From Pseudomonas sp. GD03919 (GTDB taxonomy: Bacteria > Pseudomonadota > Gammaproteobacteria > Pseudomonadales > Pseudomonadaceae), in NCBI RefSeq assembly GCF_029814935.1, contig NZ_CP104582.1, positions 3,224,001 through 3,288,000 on the forward strand: DNA of 64,000 nucleotides, read 5' to 3'. A program made the translations under genes and the position numbers. Below the pieces are notes generated by a model. That model saw only the letters and a list, made by a program, of their open reading frames with translations, had not been told where the DNA came from and ran no database searches. Positions 23,525 to 32,904 of this stretch are shown piece by piece (the first letter of the stretch is position 1; each line of letters begins with the position of its first letter).

Positions 23525-23528
<4 letters not shown>
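22734..23528 (+). CDS. ABC transporter permease (second subunit)
   Basis: 264 residues, about six membrane helices, EAA loop NLRDLMDAAHLLGASTWRAAFMVVLPNL. PotC/PhnV-like. Overlaps the previous permease gene by 14 bases and the ATPase gene by 4 (ATGA), so the transporter genes are tightly coupled. Together with the first permease it forms the membrane channel. Confidence 0.88.
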
Positions 23529-24510
<982 letters not shown>

Positions 24511-24511
<1 letters not shown>

Positions 24512-25164
24512 TGGCTCTGGCGATCTTCGACCTCGACGAAACCCTGATCCACGGTGATTGCGCCAGCCTCTGGACGCAGGAAATGGTCAAGCTCGGATGG
24601 GCCGATGGTGAATCCTTCATCGCCCACGAGCAGGAGCTGATGCGCCAGTACGCCGCCGGCACCCTAGCCATGGAGGACTACATGGCCTTTACCCTGTCGC
24701 CGCTGGTCGGCCGCACGCCGGAGGAGGTCGCCCATGTGGTCGAGCCCTTCGTCGAGGACGTGATCGAGCCGATCTTCTACAGCGACGCCAGCCGCACCCT
24801 GGCCGCGCACCGAGCCGCCGGTGACCGCCTGCTGGTGATCTCCGCCTCGGCGCACTTTCTGGTCAGCGCCATTGCCGAGCGCTTCGGTATCGACGAAGTG
24901 CTGGCCATCGATCTGGAACAACTACACGGTTTCTACACCGGCCGCACCCAGGGCGTGCTGACCTATCGCGAAGGCAAGGTCACCCGCCTCGAAGCCTGGC
25001 TAGCTGAACAGGACGAAAGCCTGGCCGGTGCCAGCTTCTACTCCGACTCGCGCAATGACCTGCCGCTGCTGCAACGGGTGGACAAGCCCTTCGCCGTCAA
25101 TCCCGACCCGACCCTGCGCGCCCACGCCGAACAGGCCGGCTGGCCGATACTCAGCTGGCGCTGA
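24511..25164 (+). CDS. HAD-IB family phosphatase (SerB-like fold)
   Basis: 217 residues. HAD motifs: FDLDETLIHGD (nucleophile Asp), ISASAHFLVSAIAERFG, and FYSDSRNDLPLL (metal site). It resembles phosphoserine phosphatase-like members of subfamily IB. It is the last gene of the transport operon, with GGGAGG just before ATG 24511; GTG at 24508 is an alternative start. It probably removes phosphate from the product of the first phosphatase step, or from the imported ester itself. Substrate unknown. Confidence 0.85.
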
Positions 25165-25175
25165 TCCGGGCCCTT

Positions 25176-25262
25176 AGGGTGCGCTGTGCGCACCAACCCT
25201 ATATGACGCGCCAGGTAAACAAAGCGAAGCCCTTGGGTTCCAAGGTGCGCACAGCGCACCCT
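25176..25262. repeat. Perfect 19-bp inverted repeat between convergent genes
   Basis: AGGGTGCGCTGTGCGCACC (25176-25194) and its exact reverse complement (25244-25262) surround 49 bases. GGTGCGC..GCGCACC repeats of this kind are common in Pseudomonas spacers. It may serve as a terminator for the HAD gene and the convergent LysR gene. Confidence 0.75.
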
Positions 25263-25268
25263 ACCCGA

Positions 25269-26123
25269 CTACGGGCTCATGATCCCTTCGCAGGCCTCAA
25301 TCAATGCCGCGGCCAATTCGCGCGCGTAACCGGGCAACTGGTTGCGCGCGTGCAGGGCCACCTCCACCGGCGCCACCGGGGCGAAGCCTTCGGCCTCGCC
25401 CAGCTCGCGATGCTCGGCTGTGATCAACCGGCGCGGCAGCAGGGTCAGGCCCAGGCCACCTTCGGCCGCGGCGCTGACGCCGGGCAAACTGCTGCTGACA
25501 TAGGCGATACGCCAGGGCTTGCCCATGGCATCCAGCGCGTGGGTCATCTCCAGGCGATACAAGCCGTTGGGTGGAAACACCGCCAGCGGCACCGGGTTGC
25601 GCGCCAGCACCGGGCGCACGCGGCTGTCGAGCCAGGCCAGCGGCTCGGCCCAGCTGGCCAGGCCCTTGGCGCTGCCGGCGCGTTGCTTGATCAGCGCCAG
25701 GTCCAGCTCGCCGGCGTTGAACGCGCGCCAGACATCGTGGCTGAGGCCGCTGGTGATCTCCAGGCGAATCCCCGGATGCGCGTCGGCGAAATCGGCCAGA
25801 TAGGGCGTCAGGCTGTTGGCGGCGAAATCGTCCGGCACGCCGAGGCGTATCTCGCCCTCCACCGCGCTCTGCCCCAGAGCGAGCATCGCCTCGTCCATCA
25901 GTGCGACGATGCGGTTGGCATACCCCAGCAGGCGCTCGCCCTCGGTGGTGGTCACCACGTAGCGGCCGCTGCGGTCGAGCAGCTCGGCGCCGAGCTGCTC
26001 TTCCAAGCGCCGCACCTGCTGGCTGACCGTGGACTGCGTCAGATGCAGGCTGGCAGCCGCGCGGGTGAAGCCACCGGTCTGCACCACGGCGAGAAAACTG
26101 CGTAACAAAACGGGATCGAGCAT
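25269..26123 (-). CDS. LysR-family transcriptional regulator
   Basis: 284 residues. N-terminal helix-turn-helix (LLRSFLAVVQTGGFTRAAASLHLTQSTVSQQVRRLEEQLG) and a full LysR effector domain (EIRLGVPDDFAANSLTPYL...). It is divergent from the ureidoglycine-aminohydrolase-like cupin gene with 141 bases between, so it is the likely regulator of that gene. The ligand is unknown; a purine-catabolite signal is a guess from the neighbour. Confidence 0.85.
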   Translation of the reverse strand: MLDPVLLRSFLAVVQTGGFTRAAASLHLTQSTVSQQVRRLEEQLGAELLDRSGRYVVTTTEGERLLGYANRIVALMDEAMLALGQSAVEGEIRLGVPDDFAANSLTPYLADFADAHPGIRLEITSGLSHDVWRAFNAGELDLALIKQRAGSAKGLASWAEPLAWLDSRVRPVLARNPVPLAVFPPNGLYRLEMTHALDAMGKPWRIAYVSSSLPGVSAAAEGGLGLTLLPRRLITAEHRELGEAEGFAPVAPVEVALHARNQLPGYARELAAALIEACEGIMSP

Positions 26124-26200
26124 GTCGCTTGCCCATCATGAAATCCACTGACAGGCATTCTACTATTTAATTTCCGAATCGAGCTGCGACTTTCTATAGT

Positions 26201-26223
26201 GCACGGGAATCAAATTTCCGTGC
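26201..26223. promoter_or_regulatory. Palindrome near the cupin promoter
   Basis: GCACGGGAA-TCAAA-TTTCCGTGC, a 9-bp inverted repeat with one mismatch, directly after TATAGT (26195-26200), which looks like a -10. It may be a repressor operator at the start point or a leader hairpin of the cupin gene. Confidence 0.4.
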
Positions 26224-26264
26224 AGGGGCACCCTGCGCCATTCACCCGCCGAGGCACCTTCTCG

Positions 26265-27107
26265 ATGAGCAAAACGCCCTACTACTACGCCCCGCATGGC
26301 GGTCATCCCGGTCAGGAACAACTGCTGACCGACCGCGCCATGTTCACCGAAGCCTATGCCGTGATCCCCAAAGGCGTGATGCGTGACATCGTCACCAGCC
26401 ACCTGCCTTTCTGGGACAACATGCGCATGTGGGTCATCGCCCGCCCGCTGACCGGCTTCGCCGAGACCTTCTCGCAATACATCGTCGAAGTCGGCCCGAA
26501 CGGCGGCAGCGACAAGCCCGAGCTGGACCCGAGCGCCGAAGGCGTGATCTTCGTCGTCGAAGGTACCTGCGACCTGAGCCTCAACGGCGCCCAGCACGCC
26601 CTGCGCCCGGGCAGCTACGCTTTCATTCCGCCAGAAAGCGATTGGTCGCTGCGCAACAACGGCAGCGAGGCGGTGCGCTTCCACTGGCTGCGCAAGGCCT
26701 ACCAACCGGTCGAAGGCGTGCCGTATCCGGAAGCCTTCGTCACCCACGAGCAGGACATCGAGCCGATCGTCATGCCCGGCACCGAAGGCCGCTGGAGCAC
26801 CACGCGCTTCGTCGAGATCAGCGACATGCGCCATGACATGCACGTCAACATCGTCAACTTCGAACCGGGCGGCGTAATCCCCTTCGCCGAAACCCACGTC
26901 ATGGAACACGGCCTGTACGTGCTCGAAGGCAAGGCGGTGTACCGCCTGAACCAGGACTGGGTCGAAGTGGAAGCTGGCGACTTCATGTGGCTGCGCGCCT
27001 TCTGCCCGCAGGCCTGCTACGCCGGCGGCCCGAGCCGCTTCCGCTACCTGCTGTACAAGGATGTGAACCGCCAGATGCCGCTGACCCTGGGCGGTCTCAA
27101 GCGCTGA
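26265..27107 (+). CDS. (S)-ureidoglycine aminohydrolase-like bicupin
   Basis: 280 residues with two cupin domains: the first around FVVEGTCDLSLNG...PGSYAFIPPESDWSLRNN, the second around NFEPGGVIPFAETHVMEHGLYVLEGKAVYRLNQDWVEVEAGDFMWL with metal-binding H/E residues. The opening TPYYYAPHGGHP is typical of AllE/YlbA-type enzymes, which convert ureidoglycine to ureidoglycolate and ammonia in allantoin breakdown. No other purine-catabolism gene is adjacent. The start is ATG 26265; the frame is open from 26199 but those residues look unlike a protein N-terminus. Confidence 0.85.
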   Translation: MSKTPYYYAPHGGHPGQEQLLTDRAMFTEAYAVIPKGVMRDIVTSHLPFWDNMRMWVIARPLTGFAETFSQYIVEVGPNGGSDKPELDPSAEGVIFVVEGTCDLSLNGAQHALRPGSYAFIPPESDWSLRNNGSEAVRFHWLRKAYQPVEGVPYPEAFVTHEQDIEPIVMPGTEGRWSTTRFVEISDMRHDMHVNIVNFEPGGVIPFAETHVMEHGLYVLEGKAVYRLNQDWVEVEAGDFMWLRAFCPQACYAGGPSRFRYLLYKDVNRQMPLTLGGLKR

Positions 27108-27164
27108 GCTCCATCGCTCTGTAGGAGCGGCTTCAGCCGCGAAGCAGTCACGGCGATACGCCAT

Positions 27165-27200
27165 AACGACAAAGGCCACCCGAAGGTGGCCTTTGTCGTT
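27165..27200. terminator. Bidirectional terminator between the cupin gene and ahpF
   Basis: AACGACAAAGGCCACC-CGAA-GGTGGCCTTTGTCGTT, a perfect 16-bp stem with T-rich flanks on both strands, serving two convergent genes. Confidence 0.85.
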
Positions 27201-27212
27201 CCAGCATTGCGA

Positions 27213-28769
27213 TCAGCTATGACGGATCAGGTGATCGAAAGCACTCAGCGAAGCCTTCGAGCCTTCGCCAATGGCGATGACGATCTGCTTGTACGGCACA
27301 GTGGTCACGTCGCCCGCTGCAAAGACGCCAGGAATGTTGGTTGCGCCCTTGCTGTCGACGATGATCTCGCCGAAGCGGTTGAGTTCGAGCGTACCCTTGA
27401 GCCAGTCGCTGTTGGGCAGCAGGCCGATCTGTACGAAGATGCCTTCCAGCTCGACGGTGTGCAGTTCTTCGGTGGTGCGATCCTTGTACACCAGACCGGT
27501 GACCTTCTGACCGTCGCCCTTGACCTCAGTGGTCTGCGCGCTCTTGATCACGGTGACGTTGGCCAGGCTGGCCAGCTTCTTCTGCAGCACGGCGTCGGCA
27601 CGCAGGGTGTCGGCGAACTCCAGCAGGGTCACATGGCTGACGATACCGGCCAGGTCAATCGCGGCTTCAACGCCGGAGTTACCACCGCCGATCACCGCCA
27701 CACGCTTGCCCTTAAACAGCGGGCCGTCGCAGTGCGGGCAGAAGCACACACCCTTGGCTTTGTATTCCTGCTCGCCAGGTACACCCATCTCGCGCCAGCG
27801 CGCGCCGGTGGAGAGGATCACGGTCTTGGCCTTGAGCGACGCACCGTTGTCGAACTTCACCTCATGCAGCCCACCTTCGCTGCTGGCCGGCACCAGAGCC
27901 GAGGCACGCTGCAGGTTCATCACGTCGACTTCGTATTCCTTGACGTGCTCTTCCAGGGCGCGCACCAGTTTCGGGCCTTCGGTTTCCTTCACCGAGATGA
28001 AGTTCTCAATGGCCATGGTGTCCAGCACCTGACCACCGAAGCGCTCGGCGGCTAGACCGGTACGAATGCCCTTGCGTGCGGCGTAGATGGCCGCCGCAGC
28101 GCCGGCCGGGCCACCGCCGACCACCAGCACATCGAAAGCTTCCTTCGCACTCATTTTCTCGGCATCGCGATTGGCGGCGCCGGTATCGATCTTGGCGAGG
28201 ATCTGCTTCACGTCCATGCGGCCGGAGGCGAAGACCTCACCGTTGAGGTAGATGCTCGGCACGGCCATGATCTGGCGGCGCTCGACCTCTTCCTGGAACA
28301 GCGCACCGTCGATGGAGACGTTGCGGATATTGGGGTTGAGCACGGCCATCAGATTCAGCGCCTGGACCACGTCCGGGCAGTTCTGGCAGGACAGCGAGAA
28401 GTAGGTCTCGAACTCGAACTTGCCTTCGATGCTCTTGATCTGCTCGATAGTCTCGGCGTCGAGCTTGGACGGGTGACCGCCCACCTGCAGCAGTGCCAGC
28501 ACCAGCGAGGTGAATTCGTGGCCCATGGGGATACCGGCGAAGGCAACGCCGGTGTCTTCGCCCGGACGATTCAGGGCGAAGGACGGACGGCGGGCATCGT
28601 TGCCGTCGGTCTTGAGAGTGATCTTGTCGGTCAGGCCGACGATGTCTTGCAGCAGCCCGAGCAGTTCCTGGGATTTTTCGCCGTCATCGAGGGACGCGAC
28701 GATCTCGAACGGCTGGGTGACCTTTTCCAAGTAGGCCTTCAACTGGGCTTTAAGATTGGCGTCCAACAT
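27213..28769 (-). CDS. ahpF: Alkyl hydroperoxide reductase subunit F
   Basis: 518 residues. The N-terminal thioredoxin-like domain has the CQNC disulfide (about residue 130); the FAD/NADH thioredoxin-reductase domain has [17 protein letters not shown] and the second disulfide CFCPHCDG, with an NADH site at [12 protein letters not shown]. It passes electrons from NADH to AhpC for peroxide reduction. It lies 151 bases downstream of ahpC in the same direction. The intercistronic gap contains a strong hairpin (ATGCCCG...CGGGCAT near 28809-28837) that may lower ahpF expression relative to ahpC. Confidence 0.96.
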   Translation of the reverse strand: MLDANLKAQLKAYLEKVTQPFEIVASLDDGEKSQELLGLLQDIVGLTDKITLKTDGNDARRPSFALNRPGEDTGVAFAGIPMGHEFTSLVLALLQVGGHPSKLDAETIEQIKSIEGKFEFETYFSLSCQNCPDVVQALNLMAVLNPNIRNVSIDGALFQEEVERRQIMAVPSIYLNGEVFASGRMDVKQILAKIDTGAANRDAEKMSAKEAFDVLVVGGGPAGAAAAIYAARKGIRTGLAAERFGGQVLDTMAIENFISVKETEGPKLVRALEEHVKEYEVDVMNLQRASALVPASSEGGLHEVKFDNGASLKAKTVILSTGARWREMGVPGEQEYKAKGVCFCPHCDGPLFKGKRVAVIGGGNSGVEAAIDLAGIVSHVTLLEFADTLRADAVLQKKLASLANVTVIKSAQTTEVKGDGQKVTGLVYKDRTTEELHTVELEGIFVQIGLLPNSDWLKGTLELNRFGEIIVDSKGATNIPGVFAAGDVTTVPYKQIVIAIGEGSKASLSAFDHLIRHS

Positions 28770-28920
28770 GGCGTAAATTCCTCAAATACGAAAATTCGGG
28801 CAATAAAATGCCCGGACGGATCGCGCCCGGGCATCGGGCACCAAAAGGGCCGGATACTGGCCCAAACAGCGCAGAGTTGGTCCTTTCCGACCTGAGACAG
28901 GGGAAAGGAAGTCGGCAAAT

Positions 28921-29484
28921 TTAGATCTTGCCAACCAGGTCCAGCGAAGGAGCCAGGGTCTTCTCGCCTTCCTTCCACTTGGCCGGGCAGACTTCACCCG
29001 GGTGAGCGGCGGTGTACTGGGCGGCCTTCAGCTTGCGCAGGGTCTCGCCGACGTCGCGGGCGATCTCGTTGGAGTGAATTTCCACGGTCTTGATCACGCC
29101 TTCCGGGTTGATCACGAAGGTGCCGCGCAGGGCCAGACCTTCTTCGTCGATGTGGACGTCGAAGGCACGGGTCAGCTGATGGGTCGGATCGCCGATCAGC
29201 GGGAACTGAGCCTTGCCAACGGCCGGCGAAGTTTCGTGCCATACCTTGTGCGAGAAGTGGGTGTCGGTGGTCACGATGTAGACCTCGGCACCGGCTTTCT
29301 GGAACTCGGCGTAGTTGTTGGCAGCGTCTTCGATTTCGGTCGGGCAGTTGAAGGTGAAGGCAGCCGGCATGAAGATCAGCACGGACCACTTGCCCTTCAG
29401 GGACTGCTCGGTGACTTCGATGAACTCGCCAGCGTGGAAAGCGTTGACCTTGAACGGCTGTACTTGAGTATTGATGAGGGACAT
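28921..29484 (-). CDS. ahpC: Alkyl hydroperoxide reductase subunit C (2-Cys peroxiredoxin)
   Basis: 187 residues, typical length. The peroxidatic Cys is in AFTFNCPTEIED and the resolving Cys in PGEVCPAKW. It reduces H2O2, organic peroxides and peroxynitrite in the cytosol. The start is ATG 29484 with AGAAGGAGT upstream. The AT-rich region upstream (29515-29590) would hold the promoter; an OxyR site is expected from other pseudomonads, but I cannot identify a clear four-part ATAG/CTAT motif. Confidence 0.96.
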   Translation of the reverse strand: MSLINTQVQPFKVNAFHAGEFIEVTEQSLKGKWSVLIFMPAAFTFNCPTEIEDAANNYAEFQKAGAEVYIVTTDTHFSHKVWHETSPAVGKAQFPLIGDPTHQLTRAFDVHIDEEGLALRGTFVINPEGVIKTVEIHSNEIARDVGETLRKLKAAQYTAAHPGEVCPAKWKEGEKTLAPSLDLVGKI

Positions 29485-29638
29485 CTCTGACTCCTTCTGA
29501 GGTTTGTGTGAGGGTTGAAATCTACGGTCGCTATATTAGCTACCTAACGGAAAAAAGCTTATTGATTACGAGCATGATATCGATTGAATGCACCAATCGA
29601 TGGATCAGCCCGCGCCACATGCGGGCTGCAGCTGTGGT

Positions 29639-30601
29639 TCAGACCAGGCCGGGATCAATCAGCAACGCGAGTTTACCCGCGACCTGGTTACCGGCGAGTG
29701 TCTGGAAAGCTGTTTCACTGTCTTCGATGGCAAAACTGCGCTCAAGTTGCGGCTTCAGACGCCCTTCGGCGAACAACGGCCAGACCTGTTGCTGCAGATC
29801 ACGCAAGAGGTCGGCCTTGAACTGATCGTCGCGATTGCGCAGGGTCGAGCCGATCAGTTGAACGCGCTTGCCCAGCACCTGGGCCAGGTCCAGGGTGGCC
29901 TCGCGCCCGCCCATCAGGCCGATGTTGATCCAGCGACCGTCACGCGCCAGTACCTCCAGATTAAGCGCAGCATACTGTCCGCCGACCGGATCGAGAATCA
30001 CATCGAACGGCCCGAAATCACGCAAGGCTTGCAGATCTTCGCCACGCAGGGCGCCTCCCTGCGCACCAAGTGCTTCGCAGTAGGCCAAGCGCTCGGCAGA
30101 GCCGACGCTGACCCAGCACGGGCTGCCGAATGCCTTGCACAGCTGGATGGCGGCCGAGCCGACACCGCTGGCGCCGGCATGCAACAGGACTTTCTCACCG
30201 GGGCGCAGAGCGCCGAGCTGGAAAAGATTGAGCCAGGCCGTGGCGTACACCTCCGGCACCACGGCAGCCTCAACCAGGGTCAAACCCTCAGGCACCGGCA
30301 TGGCGTGACGTGCATCAAGCACCACCTCCTCGGCCATACCACCACCGGCGAGCAGGCAGCAGACGCGATCGCCCACCTGCCAGGCGCTGCCGCCACCCAC
30401 TTCGACAATCACCCCGGAGCACTCCAGGCCCAGCGCCTGGCTGGCACCCGGTGGCGGCGGATAGAGCCCGGCACGCTGCAACAGATCGGCCCGGTTAAGC
30501 CCAGCGGCCGCCACCTTAACGCGGATCTGCCCTGCGTCACAGGTTTGCGCCGGTTGCTCCACCCACTCTGCACGCCCTTCGACGCCTTGCAATGCCTTCA
30601 T
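29639..30601 (-). CDS. NAD(P)H-quinone oxidoreductase (zeta-crystallin-like MDR)
   Basis: 320 residues. Medium-chain reductase fold: N-terminal ALQGVEGRAEWVEQP..., GLNRADLLQRAGLYPPPPGAS, and the nucleotide-binding loop HAGASGVGSAAIQLCKAFG. No structural zinc cysteines are evident. Members reduce quinones with NADPH in the cytosol. The start is ATG 30601, directly ahead of GGAGGCAGC on the minus strand; an earlier ATG at 30619 is possible. It is divergent from prc, an arrangement I also recall in P. aeruginosa. Confidence 0.88.
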   Translation of the reverse strand: MKALQGVEGRAEWVEQPAQTCDAGQIRVKVAAAGLNRADLLQRAGLYPPPPGASQALGLECSGVIVEVGGGSAWQVGDRVCCLLAGGGMAEEVVLDARHAMPVPEGLTLVEAAVVPEVYATAWLNLFQLGALRPGEKVLLHAGASGVGSAAIQLCKAFGSPCWVSVGSAERLAYCEALGAQGGALRGEDLQALRDFGPFDVILDPVGGQYAALNLEVLARDGRWINIGLMGGREATLDLAQVLGKRVQLIGSTLRNRDDQFKADLLRDLQQQVWPLFAEGRLKPQLERSFAIEDSETAFQTLAGNQVAGKLALLIDPGLV

Positions 30602-30729
30602 GCTGCCTCCATAGTGCAAGTGAACCGAGCCCAGCGCTGACCGCTGGGCTTTTGCCTAGCGCCAACGGAACCTGGCGCCCTCAAATACGGCCTAATATGC
30701 GTTATCACCTGCCACTACGTCGAATCAGC

Positions 30730-32805
30730 ATGAAGCGCTCCCTAGCAAGCACCGCCCTCGTACTCGGCCTCAGTGCCCTGCCGCTGGCGGCCAAGACCAC
30801 CACAGTGACCAGCTGGGACTATCTGCAGCCGGATCGCGAGCAGGTGATTGCCAGCCTCAACGTAGTGGAGCTGCTGCGCCGCCACCACTACAACAAGCCG
30901 CCGCTCAATGATGAGCGTTCGATTCAGATCTACGACAACTACTTGAAGTTGCTCGATCCGTCCCGTAGCTATTTTACTGCGGCCGACATCGCCGAATTCA
31001 ACCAGTGGCGCACCAAGTTCGATGACCTGCTGAAAAGCGGTGACCTCGAGCCAGGCTTCGCCATCTATCGTCGTCACCTGACCCGCCTGGAAGAGCGCCT
31101 GAACTTCGCCCTGGCCGAGCTGGGTAAAGGCGTCGACAAGATCGATTTCACCATCGATGAAGAGTTGCAGATCGATCGAGAGAAAGCCCCATGGGCCAAG
31201 GATCGCGCCGAGCTCGATGAACTCTGGCGCAAACGCGTCAAGGACGAAGTGCTGCGCCTGAAGATTGCCGGCAAGGAAACCAAGGACATCCAGGAGCTGC
31301 TCACCAAGCGCTACAAGAACCAGTTGTCGCGCCTCAAGCAGACCCGTGGCGAGGATGCGTTCCAGGCCTACATCAACGCCTTCGCTACCACCTACGATCC
31401 GCACACCACCTATCTGTCACCGGACAACGCGGAAAACTTCGACATCAACATGAGCCTGTCGCTCGAAGGCATCGGCGCCGTCCTGCAAAGCGACAACGAG
31501 TACGTCAAAGTGGTGCGCCTGGTGCCTGCCGGCCCGGCCGAAAAGAGCAAGCAGATCGCTCCGGCAGACAAGATCGTCGGCGTCGCCCAGGGCAATGATG
31601 AAATGGTCGATGTGATCGGCTGGCGCCTGGATGAAGTGGTCAAGCTGATTCGCGGCCCGAAAGGTTCCACCGTGCGCCTGGAAGTGATTCCGGCCAGCAA
31701 TCCGCCCAGCGACCAGACCAGCAAGGTGGTCACCATCACCCGTGAAGCGGTGAAACTGGAAGAGCAAGCAGCCAAGAAGAAGGTACTGGAACTCAAGCAC
31801 GAAGGCCGCGATTACAAGCTCGGCGTCATCGAGCTGCCGGCCTTCTACCTTGATTTCAAGGCCTTCCGCGCGGGTGACCCGAACTACAAGAGCACCACCC
31901 GTGACGTCAAACGCCTGCTCGACGAGTTGCAGGCCGAGAAGGTCGACGGCGTGGTCATCGACCTGCGCAACAACGGTGGTGGTTCGCTGCAGGAAGCCAC
32001 CGAACTGACCAGCCTGTTCATCGAACAGGGCCCGACCGTGCTGGTACGCAATGCCGACGGCCGTGTCGACGTGCTCGCCGACGAGAACAAGGGCGTTTAC
32101 TACAGCGGCCCGCTGGCCGTGCTGGTCAACCGCCTGTCCGCCTCGGCCTCGGAAATTTTCGCCGGCGCCATGCAGGATTATCACCGCGCACTGATTCTCG
32201 GTGGCCAGACCTTCGGCAAAGGCACCGTGCAAACCATCCAGCCACTCAATCACGGCGAGCTGAAACTGACCCTGGCCAAGTTCTATCGCGTGTCCGGCCA
32301 GAGCACTCAGCACCAGGGCGTGATCCCGGACATCACCTACCCGGATGTCATGGACACCAAGGACATCGGCGAAAGCGCACTGCCCGCTGCCCTGCCCTGG
32401 GACAGCATCCCCCCGGCGATCAAACCCGAGCTGGACCCGATCAAGCCGTTCCTGAGCGAGCTCAAGGCGCGCCATGAGCAACGTACCGCCCAGGATCCGG
32501 ACTTCGTCTTCACCCGTGACCGCCTGACCCTGGCCAAGAAGCTGATGGCCGAAACCACCGTCAGCCTCAACGAGCAGACCCGCCGGGCACGTCAGGCCGA
32601 AGTCGAGGCCAAGCAGCTGGCTCTGGAAAACAACCGCCGCCAGGCCAAGGGCGAAGAGCCGCTCAAGGAACTGGAAAAGGAAGACGAAGACGCGCTGCCC
32701 CTTGCCGATGACAAGAGCACGCCGGAAGACGACGCCTACCTGGCAGAGAGCGGACGCATCCTGCTCGACTACCTGGGCCTGAACCCCTCGCTGGCGCTGC
32801 ATTGA
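30730..32805 (+). CDS. prc: Carboxy-terminal processing (tail-specific) protease
   Basis: 691 residues. The signal peptide MKRSLASTALVLGLSALPLAA is followed by an N-terminal helical domain, a PDZ domain (about 240-320), the S41 protease core with the catalytic Ser in LSASASEIFAGAMQDY and Lys in GGQTFGKGTVQ, and a long C-terminal DUF3340-type domain. A periplasmic protease that trims and degrades lipoproteins and cell-wall hydrolases. ATG 30730 is chosen because it gives a clean signal peptide; the frame is open upstream to 30592. Terminated by the hairpin at 32855. Confidence 0.92.
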   Translation: MKRSLASTALVLGLSALPLAAKTTTVTSWDYLQPDREQVIASLNVVELLRRHHYNKPPLNDERSIQIYDNYLKLLDPSRSYFTAADIAEFNQWRTKFDDLLKSGDLEPGFAIYRRHLTRLEERLNFALAELGKGVDKIDFTIDEELQIDREKAPWAKDRAELDELWRKRVKDEVLRLKIAGKETKDIQELLTKRYKNQLSRLKQTRGEDAFQAYINAFATTYDPHTTYLSPDNAENFDINMSLSLEGIGAVLQSDNEYVKVVRLVPAGPAEKSKQIAPADKIVGVAQGNDEMVDVIGWRLDEVVKLIRGPKGSTVRLEVIPASNPPSDQTSKVVTITREAVKLEEQAAKKKVLELKHEGRDYKLGVIELPAFYLDFKAFRAGDPNYKSTTRDVKRLLDELQAEKVDGVVIDLRNNGGGSLQEATELTSLFIEQGPTVLVRNADGRVDVLADENKGVYYSGPLAVLVNRLSASASEIFAGAMQDYHRALILGGQTFGKGTVQTIQPLNHGELKLTLAKFYRVSGQSTQHQGVIPDITYPDVMDTKDIGESALPAALPWDSIPPAIKPELDPIKPFLSELKARHEQRTAQDPDFVFTRDRLTLAKKLMAETTVSLNEQTRRARQAEVEAKQLALENNRRQAKGEEPLKELEKEDEDALPLADDKSTPEDDAYLAESGRILLDYLGLNPSLALH

Positions 32806-32854
32806 GACGCTTCAACCAACGTCATCAAAATGTCATCGAACTGTCGTGAAATGC

Positions 32855-32885
32855 AAGGGCCGGTTAAACACCGGCCCTTTCGTTT
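32855..32885 (+). terminator. Terminator after prc
   Basis: AAGGGCCGG-TTAAACA-CCGGCCCTT followed by TCGTTT. It sits inside the open frame upstream of the next gene and argues that the gene starts at 32905, after the hairpin. Confidence 0.75.
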
Positions 32886-32904
32886 CCGCCAGATCGAGAC
32901 CACC

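Noticed and set aside
29485..29590. OxyR binding site upstream of ahpC
   Set aside because: Expected from other pseudomonads, but I could not fit ATAG-N7-CTAT-N7-ATAG-N7-CTAT convincingly to this sequence.
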